64,000 nt of DNA from Panonychus citri (Eukaryota > Arthropoda > Arachnida > Trombidiformes > Tetranychidae): NCBI RefSeq assembly GCF_014898815.1, contig NW_026515535.1, forward strand, positions 277,137 through 341,136, in the 5' to 3' direction. The position numbers and the translations under genes are program-made. Below are positions 34,408 through 47,465 of the stretch, piece after piece. The notes under the pieces were generated by a model. It saw nothing but the letters and a program-made list of their open reading frames with translations. It ran no database searches and had not been told where the DNA came from. The stretch's first letter is position 1. Every line of letters starts with the position of its first letter.

Positions 34408-36689
34408 CATATTCGGAAGATTTTTTCTTCTCTTCTCTTTTCTTTGCTTTCTTTTTTTTCTTTGATAATATTTTCCCTTTCATCTGAATCTTCATCATCT
34501 TTACTCTTATTTTTTGCATCCCTTTGAGATGTTGATGCATCTCTATCATCACCATCCAGTTCTGTGTAAGTGTTGACGAAGAGATTTGAAAGCATCTCTT
34601 CAGGTAAGTGGCTTGTCAACTAAAGTAAACATGAAAAACTGTTGGAACTTTTTTTCGCTTCTGCTTTTTTTTCACCTTGAATTTCAGGGGAGAAAAGAAA
34701 AGAAAAGAAAAAAGAAATTCCTTCGACCATCTAACCTTTTTCCCCCTCAACCATCATGTTGTCCCTTCATCATCACCATCATCATCTATCATCATGGTGT
34801 CATAATCATCGACTATCACCCTCAATATTTACCTTGCTTGACCCTGACAATTGTGCTATTCATGTTTCCAGGGGAGAAAATTCAATTTTCAGTGGAAACT
34901 TTTTTTTCTCATGTTTTTTTTCTTCAAAATTTTGATGATTTTTTAATGGTTTCATGGTGATCATACAAAGATAATTGGTGAATGTTGATTATTATTCATT
35001 CATTGAAAAATGATTACATTGTTCAGATTGTTTGTCATGAACCAAAAAGTAGATACCAATGAATAACAATCATGATGATATGAATTCTGAACATTTCTCA
35101 TTGTTATTTTTTTTATTATATTTCTCTTTTCAAACAGTTTCAAACATTTCTCTTATTATCTTCCTGTTGTTCTGGACACTTTCTAATAGTTAAACTTTTC
35201 GTGTTCATTGTGTATTCATTGCCTTCGTAAACATGATGATATCATTGGAATCGATATTCAAATGGCCAGAATTTCATTCGGGAGTGAAAAAATCGTTCCC
35301 ATGGTTTAATGAGAATTCACAATAACCAGAAAGTTTGCTGTTAGCACTTTGATTAACTGTTTCTCTTTAATTATTGATTCAATTTTCACAAATTTTGATG
35401 AAAATTTCATGAAATATTTGTACAAATTGAAATTTTCTCATGTATTTAATAACTAAATTTCAAACAATCAACTGAAATTCATTGTTATACTCATCATATT
35501 AATCGTATTCTGATTTTATATAATAACAAATTTCATTACAATTAACTTTTTGATTGTTACGGAAAAATTTGTATCAATGGTTACAATGGTTTCCATGATA
35601 ATCTAATATATATTTCATTAATTGTGTTGAATGTTTCAAAAAATCTGAGCTTTAAATATTTTACTCAATTTATCATGTAGATAAAAATGACAATAACAAT
35701 TAAAGTCTAATTGTTACCGTTAATTAGTTGTCAAGTTGTAAAGCTCAACTAACGATGATCGCAATGATTAACAATTCAAATTCATTTGATTGTTGAGATA
35801 AAACTTTCATATCATGATAATCAGCACCAACATGATTACGATTATCATGATATATATAATTATTCAAACAAGGAATTAGATAAGTTAATCACTTGCAGTT
35901 TATTTTAAATTGTCACTGGTTAACTTACTAAATAATGATGATAATAATAATAATCTAAAGTTGGATGATATTTTTAAAACATTGATTTTATTTCATGATT
36001 TAAATTCAATCAATATTAATCAGTTGAAGTGGAAACATTTTCCTCAATTGATCAGAATTATATTATCAATATGATAGCTACATGTTGATTGTAGTAAATA
36101 GTAAATTGTTGATGATGATGATTGTCGACATTTAATTGCTACCAATTGGAAAGATAATAATAATGAAAAGTAATAATATCATTTAGCCAAAGTAAACATA
36201 ATCGCCTGTAAAAAATGATGATGGAAAGAAAAGTTCATGTGTCAAATTTTGAGTCAATTTTTTTCACCCTGAAAATTATTTCTCATTCAACTGATACAAT
36301 CATGAAGACGATAAAAAAATTTATATATACTTATTATTATATATCTAAGTGTCTAATATTATCATTGTGTTAATAGATAGTGAAGTTTATCAGGAATAAT
36401 TTAACACAAACTCAGCTCATTTTTTTTTCTCAATCTCTCTTTTACTCACCCAATTGACTTGGAATTCCGGATAAATCACCAAACCCTCATGGAGCTCAGT
36501 CAACCTGAAATTTCAATTTTATATATTTATTATTTTTCACTATTTCTCTTCATCATTTTAACTTTTATCATCCAGGAAAAAAATACTTGTACTCATATTG
36601 ATCAGTCTAATAATACATGTCACCCAAATGAGAAATGAAAATGCGATGATGATCAATGATGATTCTGATGATGATGAAGAAAGAGCTTT

Positions 36690-36725
<36 letters not shown>

Positions 36726-39700
36726 AAATACTTTCATCTCGTCTTCATCTAAGTAAGTGTAATAAATAGCATCCAAATCTCACGAATTTCATGAGAAAAT
36801 TCAATTTCATTTGATTTTGCAAACTTGAATTTCTAACCCTTAGTTATGAACTTTAGCATCCTCATCCTCATCATGATTGTCCTTCATCATCTTTACCTTT
36901 TTTTATATTCACCTAATAAACTTCACCTTATTTATCATCATTTTCATCTTTATCTTCATCAACTCAGAATACATGTTACCCTGGTAACCAACTTCGTTAG
37001 ATACCCAAGTAAATACAGAATCTGATTTAACTTTTCGTCTCTCACTCTGTCACTTATCATCTTCCTAATCATCATTCTTTACTTTTATCATCTTCTTCTT
37101 CCTTTCATCTTTATCTTCCTCGTTTTTTTATCTTCTTCTTTCTTCTCATTCATTTCCATGTAATCATTTTGTCAAAAGAGAGACGAAACTTTCTTGTAGT
37201 TACTTTACCACCTTCCACCTTCCACCTCCCACTGACACTCTCCATCCTTTTCCCTTCCACTTCGCATCCTATTTTCATACATAAGTTGTTGTTTTCTTTG
37301 ATTAAATGTAATAAAAATTTAGAGAAAATTAAATTTTATGTGTCAACAACCAGTGAGAATCAACTTACTACTACTCCGGTAATTTAACTAAATATTTGTT
37401 CTCGAGTAAAGAAAAGCAAGTGAAGAAAATAACTTAAACCATCTGAACACTTAACTTTCCAGAACATGGTGAAAACACCATGAAAAGTTGATTGTGATAT
37501 TCAATGAGCGTCAAAAACAATAGTAAAAGTCATTATTTAATAATAATAACATGATAATGATAATATTTGAAAAAAGACAATAACAAATCAAATGAACATT
37601 AATCAGAATCGCTTTTTAAATTACAAATCGTAATGAGTTTAAATGAATTTCCCAACTAAAGGTAAACACAAATAGCCTCAGGGTAAAGTTGATGGAGAAA
37701 ATTTTTCTCTTTTCATCATCATCATCGTCATCATCCTCTCTCTTTCATCAAAACAATTTAAACTAAAAATTCATTCAGACGATTGATTAGATGATTAATT
37801 CTAATCTTTTATTGGATGTATAATAATACTACAAAATTTAAGTCTAACAATCAACAATTTAATTCCGATTCCAATTTCAATTTGGTTGATTCAGAATTTT
37901 CGTTTGATTTTTACTCTCTCATTATATTCATTCATCTCATGTTAACTGTTGATTCTGAGTCTTCAAGAGTCATGACAATTTAATAATAATAGTAATATGA
38001 ATACTTTTTAAATTGTCTGTAATTTAATTGTAGTAATTATATTTTCATCGTCTCAATGTTAACATGAGATGAGAATCTAATTTCATTTCCTCTAATATTG
38101 ATTCAGGAAGTTTACCTGCAAGTTCCGGTTCCGGTTTAATTGCTTTACCTTTTTTGCCTTTAAAATCATTTCCATCATAATATTAACAGTTAACAATTAT
38201 TGTTTTAATTCAATTCCAACAGAACTTTTCAAAAGGTTCAGAAGAAATTGAAAACTCGAATAGAAAAGAGGAAAAAAAAGTTCTGACTCGAAAATTGAAT
38301 AGAAAAATTTATTTTCCCTTCCCCATGAAAATAACATTTGAATTCCAAACAATTAAATTTCCAAATTCAATGAACCATGTTAATTGTATGCTGACCAAAT
38401 GATTGACCAGATGATTATCATCATGATAAACTTGAATAACGGTAAAAAAAACAGATTATCACTTGACCTGAATCATTGAACAGCAAAATATCATCACCAT
38501 GATTAGATTATCATGATTTGATTAGAATTTCAGATCACGAAATTAGGAATTAATTTACTAACGGTAAATAATCATGATGGTTTAACAGGTAAACGAAAAA
38601 TATTGAGAAAATTTTTGTTATTCTGATCAACATAAACTGTAAATATTAATAACGTTTTTTTCCGCTGTTGAATTTTAATCATATTTGTTGATTGTGAAAC
38701 AATTAACTAGAAAACTAATTAGTAGATTATTAATGGCTCCTTGTGGGCAATTTGCTTTAATCATCAACATGGATTAACAATTAACTACAGAGAAATAGAT
38801 TAGATATCGTAGATTAATTTTCGTCATTATTAAGGGAAATTAATTGATTTTCTCTGCTTTTAGATTGACATTTAAACTTTAACCTTGTTCATCAATTCAA
38901 CAATCAGATTGATTTTATTGATTTACTTCAATGAAAAAGAGAGAGAGAGACAGATAAGATAATGATGAAGATGAAGATGATGATGATGATTGGAGATGAT
39001 AAAAGGTAAGAGATTGATTCTGATTAAGAAAAAAAATTTTGACGATCGGATTAAAAGATGATAAAATCTAATTGAGAAAAAAAAGAAGCTTATTCACAGC
39101 AATTAACTTAACTAAGTTCAATTAATTTGATCAAATTTTCTTGTCTCTTCATTGCTTCAAATTCTTACCTTGATTATCATCACTACTCTTTCATCTACTC
39201 GATCATCATCATCATCATCATCCTTTCAGTTTCCAATTGGAAACTAAATCCAATCTCTTTCCATGCTATTAGATGATAAAAACTTTCAAATGAAACTAAA
39301 CTCTCAATTCCCAATTAATTCAACATAAAACTTTTAACCAAATCAATTAAATTGTTTTGATTTGTTTTTTTATACATCAAAAAGTATCAAATTAATTTTT
39401 AATCAAGGTTAGTAAATGAAAACAACAACAACAACAACAACAACAATTTATCATGAGAAATGCAATTGACAATTTTATAATTTCAATTATCAACTTTTCA
39501 GGAAATTTTCTCAGGCTGAACATTATTCAATTGTCCACTACGATTGAGTGGACAATGACATTTGTTTGTACACACATTCAACTTATCATGTTGCCACTAA
39601 TTTCATGGGAAGTTCAATTTATACCAGAAGAATGAAATTTATCATTGAATGTTTTGAATACTAATAAACAAGTTATCATTACCATGATAATATAATTATC

Positions 39701-40000
39701 ATGATTTTCTTGTCAACAGAAAGGGTAAAAATCTGATACGATTCATTATTCATTCAGTAGATTTTTTTTTACTCACAATTAATATCAACCTGTAAACTAT
39801 CAAGGTAACAATTAGCTGAGAATCGAAAAGAGTTTCATCAGTTTGATGAGAAAATGATTCCTTCCATGGTGAAAATTAATATTCTCACTTTCATCCTGAG
39901 TAATAATAGATTACATGATATGTGATATATTTCGAATTTGATTTCAATTTTTTTTGCTTCTCTTTTTCGAACATTTTTTCTTCTTCTCTTTTGTACTTAC
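27549..40000 (-). other. serotonin receptor intron, segment 5' of the transposons
   Basis: 12.4 kb with no recognised exon. It is AT-rich with many ATC/GAT triplet runs, ATCATGAT words, and (GA)n/(CT)n tracts such as 31522-31543, 33009-33038, 34355-34404 and 36692-36722. Open frames here are short and mostly Ser-Leu, Arg-Glu or His repeats. A short hairpin is at about 39535-39561. The large intron may hold receptor regulatory sequence, but nothing specific is supported. Confidence 0.7.
34355..34404. repeat. (CT)n microsatellite
   Basis: A perfect CT run of about 50 bases in the receptor intron. Confidence 0.97.
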
Positions 40001-40690
40001 CTTGTAGATTCTCCAATAAAGGAATAAGATAACTACCAGGGGAGCATAGAAACTGGAAACTGTTGCAAATATTTGATATGCAATATCTTGAGATATAAGG
40101 CAAACCTTTTCAGTTTCAATTCGTTTCAAAAAATCTGGATCTTTCCATCCAAGGATCGGTGCTAATGAGATGAGTAATGATACGGACCAAACAGCGGCGA
40201 TCATCCTGTTAACAAGGGCAAGGTTACGCTGTTGTATATGGTTGACCCGGGTAACTGCCCAGTAACGGTCAAGAGCAATGGCAAGAAGGTGTAAGATTGA
40301 TGCTGTACAGCAAAGTACATCAGCTGAGGTCCAAATTTCACATAAAACAGAGCCAAAGGTCCACTCATTGGTCACCTCATAGAAAGCACTGATTGGCATA
40401 ACTGTACAGGCAACCATGAAATCAGCTATAGCCAATGAAAGGACCAGGTAATTACCCACCCGACGTAATATACGGTCAAAAAGTATCGCATAGATTACAA
40501 ATATATTTCCCAGAATTGTGATCAATATGAGTACCCCAAGAGCCGATGAGATAGCGATTGTGAAAACTGATTGATTGACCAGTTCGGATGTTACATTGTT
40601 CAAATGGTCAAGAGATGAGGATGAAAACACTGAATATATTGTTGTTAGGTCACTTGTTGAAGATGAAGGTTGAATATCACCGTTGAGCAT
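40001..40690 (-). CDS. 5-HT1-like serotonin receptor, first coding exon (N-terminus to TM5)
   Basis: The ATG at 40690 gives 230 residues ending at a strong donor (AAG then GTAAGT at 40001/40000). The extracellular tail has N-glycosylation sites at Asn32 and Asn39. TM1 carries Asn62 (GNIF) and TM2 carries Asp90 (LAIAD). TM3 has Asp124 (SADV), the amine-binding aspartate, and the DRYW motif is at 141-144. Cys117 can pair with the Cys of loop 2 (VCLISQD). The segment GWKDPDFLKRIE with the TM5 run FATVSSFYAPLVVILFLYWR is typical of arthropod 5-HT1 receptors, rather than octopamine or dopamine receptors. The frame is open upstream of 40690 without another ATG, so a 5' exon extending the N-terminus cannot be excluded. 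The downstream partner is 11744-12502. Confidence 0.9.
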
Positions 40691-41803
40691 ATCGTTAATC
40701 GTCAAAGAAATCAGGTCAACTTTGCAGGAAAATAATTCGAGAATAAGAAAATGACAATTAGAACTTTTTAGAACACTTAGTTTCACTTTCTCGAAAAAGT
40801 TATCCAAGTGATGATCAAAATAACGGTAAATTTTTTGCTTCTCTCTTTCTACTAAAATAATTCACATTATCAAAGTAATTATATCAATGAAATCGTAGTA
40901 ATATTCAACTGGTCAGTTAATTTTTACTTCGCCACTTAAATGATTTACTATTATTATCCAATTAGAATGGAATTGTCAGTTTTCCATTGGCTATTACACT
41001 AATTAACTTTTTATTTATTTATATAAATTTTGATATCTTATGATGATTAGTTTTTGTTTGTTTCTTTTGTAAACTTTATTATTACTATTATCACTTTACT
41101 GAATTAACTGGAACTTATGAAAATAATCAAAGTAATACATGAGTTTTGTTAATATTGTGGAAAAAATAATAATAATATTTTCTCATCACCATCATCATCA
41201 CCTTATTTTTCAAGTCAATTTATATCAATTTAGTTTCTCTTACTTTTTGTTATTTCCTTTGCTTTATGAATTCAGGGTGAGTTGTGAGTTTTTCCCGGTT
41301 GAAACTTTGAACATACACTGAACTTTGGGCTGTTATTGTTGTTGTTAATCCTTGATACAACTTGATCAATGTCACTTTGGGTATTTCATTTGCTTGACAT
41401 AAGCTTATCAAGTTTACATTGGACAATGATGATGGTCAAGATGAAGAGATGGATGATGAGGTGAGAGAGAGAGATGAAGGTAAGGCAATCAAGGTGAGGG
41501 ATAAACTTTTGATAAATTCTGAGGAAATTCAAAGGAATAACTTTAAGGAGAAAAATCCTTTACGAAGGTTTAGTTTGTCTTTATTTTTCCACCAGTGGGT
41601 AAGATCATCCCTTTAATTTACGATCATTGATAAAACAAAATTCTCACTGATGAACAACGATAAAAGTTATGAATATCAATTGGAATCATCGTAATGTTTG
41701 AGGTGAAGATTGTAAGTTGAAACTAATACTGAAGATATTTAAGTCATATGGATTTATATGTAGCTGGGAGTCAGATGGTGATGGGATAAGGAAATAGAGT
41801 GAG

Positions 41804-41808
<5 letters not shown>

Positions 41809-41853
<45 letters not shown>
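41809..41853. repeat. (GA)n microsatellite
   Basis: A perfect GA run of about 45 bases. Confidence 0.97.
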
Positions 41854-41857
<4 letters not shown>

Positions 41858-43794
41858 ATTTTGTATGAGAAAAAAATTCGATGATAAAGTTTTTTTCTCT
41901 CTTTTTCTTATCTTCTCTGTGTCTTAGTTTCACTTGGATTGAAAGTCAATCGATGTTCAATACTAACTCATGTTAAATTTTCCATGGTAGGTCTCTGATT
42001 CTGTTCATGCGCTTTTCATCATGAGCTAGACAGCAAATAGTAGTACTTTCTTATCATATATTGGCTCAGTAGGTGGAGGAAAAAGCGAGGTGAGAAAGAG
42101 AGAGATTGTGAGTGAGCGGAGTTTGTCATTTATCATCAATCATAATGCTCAGTGTAATTCATAGTTAATGATGATAATGATATCAATAATTATGAAGATG
42201 AGACTTATGATTATCCTTAATCATTTGATTTTCCGATTTTTCAATCTTTTTATTCAAATAGAGAGAGAATGAGAGAGAGAGAGAGTGAGTGAGTGAGTGA
42301 GTAAGTGAGTAAGTGAGAGGGAGATAAAAAAGTTCAGTTAGTTTCTCAGGTGAGTTTGGGAGTTCGAAAAGGAAAAAGCTCCATACTCTCAATATTACTC
42401 AATATTCATTGAATTTAAATTATCTTTATTAATACTATCATTTCATTATCGAAATTATTATCAATTAGTTTACGAAAAAAAGTTTTAAGACTCATTAAGA
42501 CTTTCGACCTTTAATACTTACCTTTGATTCTGAGGACAGATGATGATGAAAAACAAGAGACTAGAGAAAACTCTAAGCTCTTTTTCTACTTTTTTATCAG
42601 TTTTTCTGTTTTCTTCTTTCTCTCTCTCTTCTTATAACTTTTATCATCTTCTTTATTTGGCTCACAATTTAAAAATGGTTCTTTTCATCTTCTTACCTGT
42701 TATTAACCTTTTTCTCTGACACAATAGAGAAAAATAGTAAAATCAACAGAGAAAAGAAAAGTTCTCTCTATTTCCAACCCATACATTTAATCCTTTGCGT
42801 TTTCATTTCTCTCATTCACTGAGTTAAGGTAAGAATGAAATGTAAAGAAAAATAAAAGTTCCAATTTACCTGAGCTCTCATATCATGAATCATTAGTATC
42901 TCTCAATGGGAAAATGTTCAATTACCATTAACATGAAACAATAACCAATGATAAATAAAAATAACAACAACAACAAGTAACTTTAAATGAAGAGGAAAAA
43001 AAACAATATCTCAATTCCATGAGGGAGACATTGAAACTTTTCATGGAGAACAAGAAAAAAACAGAGTCACCATGTGGTTCGAAAAGTTCAATAGTTTATG
43101 GTTACAGGTTATTCCAATTCCAATATGATTATCGTTTAGAAAGGTGGAATCATTTTTCACTCCCAAGGAATAAAGTTCAAACAACTTTGTTCCCATTCAG
43201 TTGAACTTATATGATATCAATTCTGTAAATCAGATAAACGTGATAATAATTATCTCGCTTGAGAACATGTCAATTGCTGATCAACAGTGATGGTCAAGTT
43301 TCAGGTGATAATCTGTATATATATAGATTTTAATTACCGAATAAAAATTTTACTGACCATCAACAGATGAATTATTAGTTAGTGTCCACTAAGATGATGA
43401 CTTATAACGATGTAAAGTTAATAAGCTACTGGTCATAATGAAGAAATGTATATTATATATGTTATATAATTATCTTTCTCGGTGCTACTGAGTAAATATT
43501 ATATTATATTATTATATATAAGAATAATAATAGTTACGAAAATTGAATTAGAAAAAAAAACTCAGACAAGAAAAAGGAAACAGAAACTTCATCTTCTTCC
43601 AGCATTCTGTTTATTTCTTCTTGGTGATAATATCGTTTTCACTGTTGATGTAAATTCTTAAGATGAGAAATGATCATGATCATCATGGGAAAACAATGAG
43701 TAACTCTTACTTTCTTCAACCCAATCAACAATGTAAACAAACAAATAGTAAACTCCATTGTCAACTTAGTTACTTTATATTATCAAACAATAAC

Positions 43795-43796
<2 letters not shown>

Positions 43797-43856
<60 letters not shown>
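43797..43856. repeat. (CT)n microsatellite
   Basis: A perfect CT run of about 60 bases. Confidence 0.97.
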
Positions 43857-43858
<2 letters not shown>

Positions 43859-46800
43859 CGCCTCATGTTATCATCCACCAGCTCCGATAATCCATTCATA
43901 TCAACAACGAAATAATAACCCTGAAGTTTCAATTGGAAATCATGAAAGATAAGAGTTTATATCTTGTTAATGTTCAATCACTTTTATCTACTACTTGCAG
44001 TTTTATCGTCATGATTTTTTTTCTTCGTCTTGTTCATCATTTCAAATTATCTCTTTTCTTTTACCCTGAAAGTTTCCATGTCTTTTTAAATGTTCTAATT
44101 TCTTCCCTTTTATTGGTTTGTTCGAGCTTTGTTTTGCCTCTGATAGTCTCTCTCTCTCTCTCAATGTTTTTCAATTACTTACGAATCTAAGTGGGATAGA
44201 GTTAGAGAGCATTTCATCAAGGGTGGGATGAGGTGGGTGGATGCTGGGGATGGTGATGATGATGAGAAGATGAGTAATATACATAAAATTAGAGATGATG
44301 GACTATTATCCTAATGCATCTCAACAATCAAATCGTAATGTGATTGTTGAACATCTCCAACCTAACCAATTTTATCCAGCAATCAACAATCAACAATAAC
44401 ATTAATCTAAATAACTGTTAACTAATTTTACTTCATCATCATCATTTATCCTCTCTCTCTCTCTTTATGTTCATCTTTATCCTCTTTTATTATCAGCCAT
44501 AGGTCTTCAAGTCATCATTACGATTTACTATTTTCATTTAAATGTACAAGATGATGAGGAAGATAATTCTGTAATCTCACTCTCTCTCTCTCTTTCCTTG
44601 TCATCCAATTACTTGAATTCAGGAACAAGAGAAGATTTTTTAGCTTAATTCTGATATTAAATCTCTCATTGGGTGAATCTGTTTTTCTAATCATGATAAT
44701 AGAAAACAAAATGATAAATTTTACTGATGGAAAAATCTTTCAATTGTTGATGTTTATTTATATTGGAAAATGTTATTATCTCTTATTATTAATATTTCTA
44801 TTTCCATGATCATGAAAAAGTCACCAGAATCTGATACATGATATATAAGAGAAATTTTTTTTTCTTCCCTTCTATTATATTACAGAACTTTTTTTTTCTC
44901 TTCATTTTTTTTTCATCATCTTGGGACTTTCCAATTGGTCAGTTTAATGAGTGTCCACTAGTTTCTCATCCCAATGCTCCGAAGGTGAAACAAAAACTAA
45001 TGACCAATATACTGGACAATGAATTATGGGAACATGAAAATGAACAACAATAAAGTTCATGGTTCTCATATTTCATCTGATTAAATTTAAGATTCTGAGT
45101 GTTGATTGTGTCTTTTGGCTTATCATCACAATTAATTGTATCATTTTTGATCTGGTTTGATTGTTTTATTAAGATAATCAACTTACAATTAAGTCGCAAT
45201 TAGTTTGATTAGTTTTTGTGTTTTTTTTTTCATAATTGCAATTGTATTGATAATAAAGTTTAGCTCCTTCTTAATTAATGTAATCTAATTTAGATGGTGA
45301 AACAATTTAATTAAGTTTGATTGTTTCATCATTATGATTTGTTGTTGTACGTTAATTTCATTGTCATTGGTTAAGGTCAATTAGTTGATTGTTATTAACT
45401 ATTAATTCAATTGAATGACAAAAAATCCTTTCTCATTAATTATTGATTTCCTTTCATTGTGATTGTTAGGATATTCAAGTGATAAGATTGATATTGATTG
45501 TTGATAGTGATTAAAACTGTTAAACAACAATTAATTATCAATATAAGTTGGGATTCTTGATAAGGAACAATCAATTTTAATTTTCTCAACGTTCAAAGGA
45601 ATGATAATGATTAAGGATCAAGTTGATTGTTCCAACAACAATTTAATTCTAATAATTAATCATCAACAAGTGTAAAAAAAATGGTCGATTTGTTAATGAC
45701 AATTAAGAAAAATTTTCCAATCAATAGATTAGAAAGTTAAACATTTTCTGATTAGGAAAATCTAAGTTAATTGTTCATCTAATTGTGAAAATAAAAACAA
45801 AGTATTGATTAAAATACTAATCTAAATGTAAACACTTGGATTAAAATAAAAAACAATTAACAATTGAAAGATTATAATGAAACAACAAGAGGATATTAAT
45901 CCTTGTGATTGATTTAATTAACCGGATTAAAGTTAATTAAACCAGTTGATTGAGAAACTTAAAGAAAATCTTTGTTGAGATGAGAAGACAAATCAACAAA
46001 ATGAATCAAATGAATCAAATTAACCGATAAGATCAATGGAAACGGTAAAAAAAAGGTTTCTACAGATACGATGACCACTGGTCATCCTTTTCGAGAAACA
46101 ATAACAAAACTTATCGTTCCATTGATTAGATGAATTAATTAATCACAAGAAACAATTGATAATAAGGTTAATGAAAATGCTCACGTTAAAATGAACACCG
46201 ATAATCAAAATTGTGAAAGGAAAAGACAAATAATAATAATGGAAACTTTTTGTTATTCTATTAACTTAGTGGTCATTTTTTCTGACCTTTCTCTGAGTTT
46301 ATCGTGTTCCCCATGAACATCACCATTACCCTGATAGTCTATTACTTACCCACCACACACTGTGAATGGTTGATTGATTCAATTATCGGATAATCATTGT
46401 AACATTTCAACTCCCTTCGAGTCATTATAATACTTATGAGGTTGGAAAACAAATGAAAATGTTTCTCTTCAGTAAATTACAATCATCAGATTCCTATCAT
46501 GATAAACACCATAACTCCCAGGAGATAATTTCGTAAGCTAATCATTGTTTCAACTCCTTTTTCTTGTAACTTTTGTCCGTTGGGTCAGTAATTCAATGTC
46601 CAGTGTTGTCTCATTAAATGGACAATACAATTAATAAAGTGGATGACCGATCAAAATTTTCTCCCCACATTATTATTAAATCTAGACAATCAAATGTTGA
46701 CCATTAAGATTAATCCGATTCTTTTGACCTTTTTTGCTTTTCCACTAATCAATTGTTTTAGATTCATTTCTCTCATTAACAGTTAATTATTTATCTCTTT

Positions 46801-47465
46801 CTCTCTCTCACACACACACTCTTCACTTATCATCTTCTTCTTGGTTATATTAACATTAGTATTTATGTAAACAATATTCTCTCTCATTGTTTCTCACTTA
46901 AATCATGATCATTAATAAGATTAGATATTAATCCATATTAATTTAGTTATCCAATGATAAATAACTGGCAATAATTTTTATTTTCATCAAATGTGATTGA
47001 CTTTTAGATGATGATAAAGAAGATGATGTCAAGATGATGAGATTGATGATGATGATGATCGTTGAATTGATGATGAAACGGATTAAGATGATGATCAAAC
47101 TCTTTCTTTATGATTCTTCTTTCTGTCTTCCATTGTCTTTGTTTTAACTCATCTAATTGTGATTAAGTTGCTGCTCCAATTTTGTTTTGTTTTTTATTTT
47201 CAATTTTCGCTCATCAAAATCAATATGTATGTTCATTGTGGTTTTGTTTTGTTTTGTTTTGTTTTTTATGTCAACTCAAGTTTCTCTTTGTTTTCATTAT
47301 TTACAAATTGAATGAAAAATTGGACTCGTATGGACATTGCAATTTGTTATTTGTTTTTATATGGATTTAATGATAACTTTGTTGTTACTTTTTCTCTTTT
47401 TTTCTTCTTCTTCTTCTTCTTCTTTCTTATTCGAGTTTAGGATTTTGTTTGTATTTTGGTTGTTA

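Larger units (their letters stand above)
40691..47465. other. intergenic region between the serotonin receptor and SETD2
   Basis: 6.8 kb with no supported gene. It should contain the receptor's promoter and 5' UTR and the SETD2 3' UTR. It holds (GA)n at 41809-41853, (CT)n at 43797-43856, a GAGT repeat near 42285-42316 and a TTTTG repeat near 47240-47266. Open frames at 41419-41616 and 44838-45053 lack family similarity that I can see. Confidence 0.6.

Noticed and set aside
40691..40807. Upstream extension of the receptor's first exon to 40807
   Set aside because: The codon at 40807 is TTG, not ATG. The in-frame ATG at 40690 gives a normal N-terminus, although an upstream exon is not excluded.
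41419..41616. 65-codon acidic frame (starts MDNDDGQDEEMDDE)
   Set aside because: Made from GAT/GAG repeats. No homology recognised and no clear gene context.
44838..45053. 71-codon frame ending with non-repetitive residues
   Set aside because: The front half is poly-T-coded Phe. The last 45 residues resemble no family I know, and there is no splice evidence.
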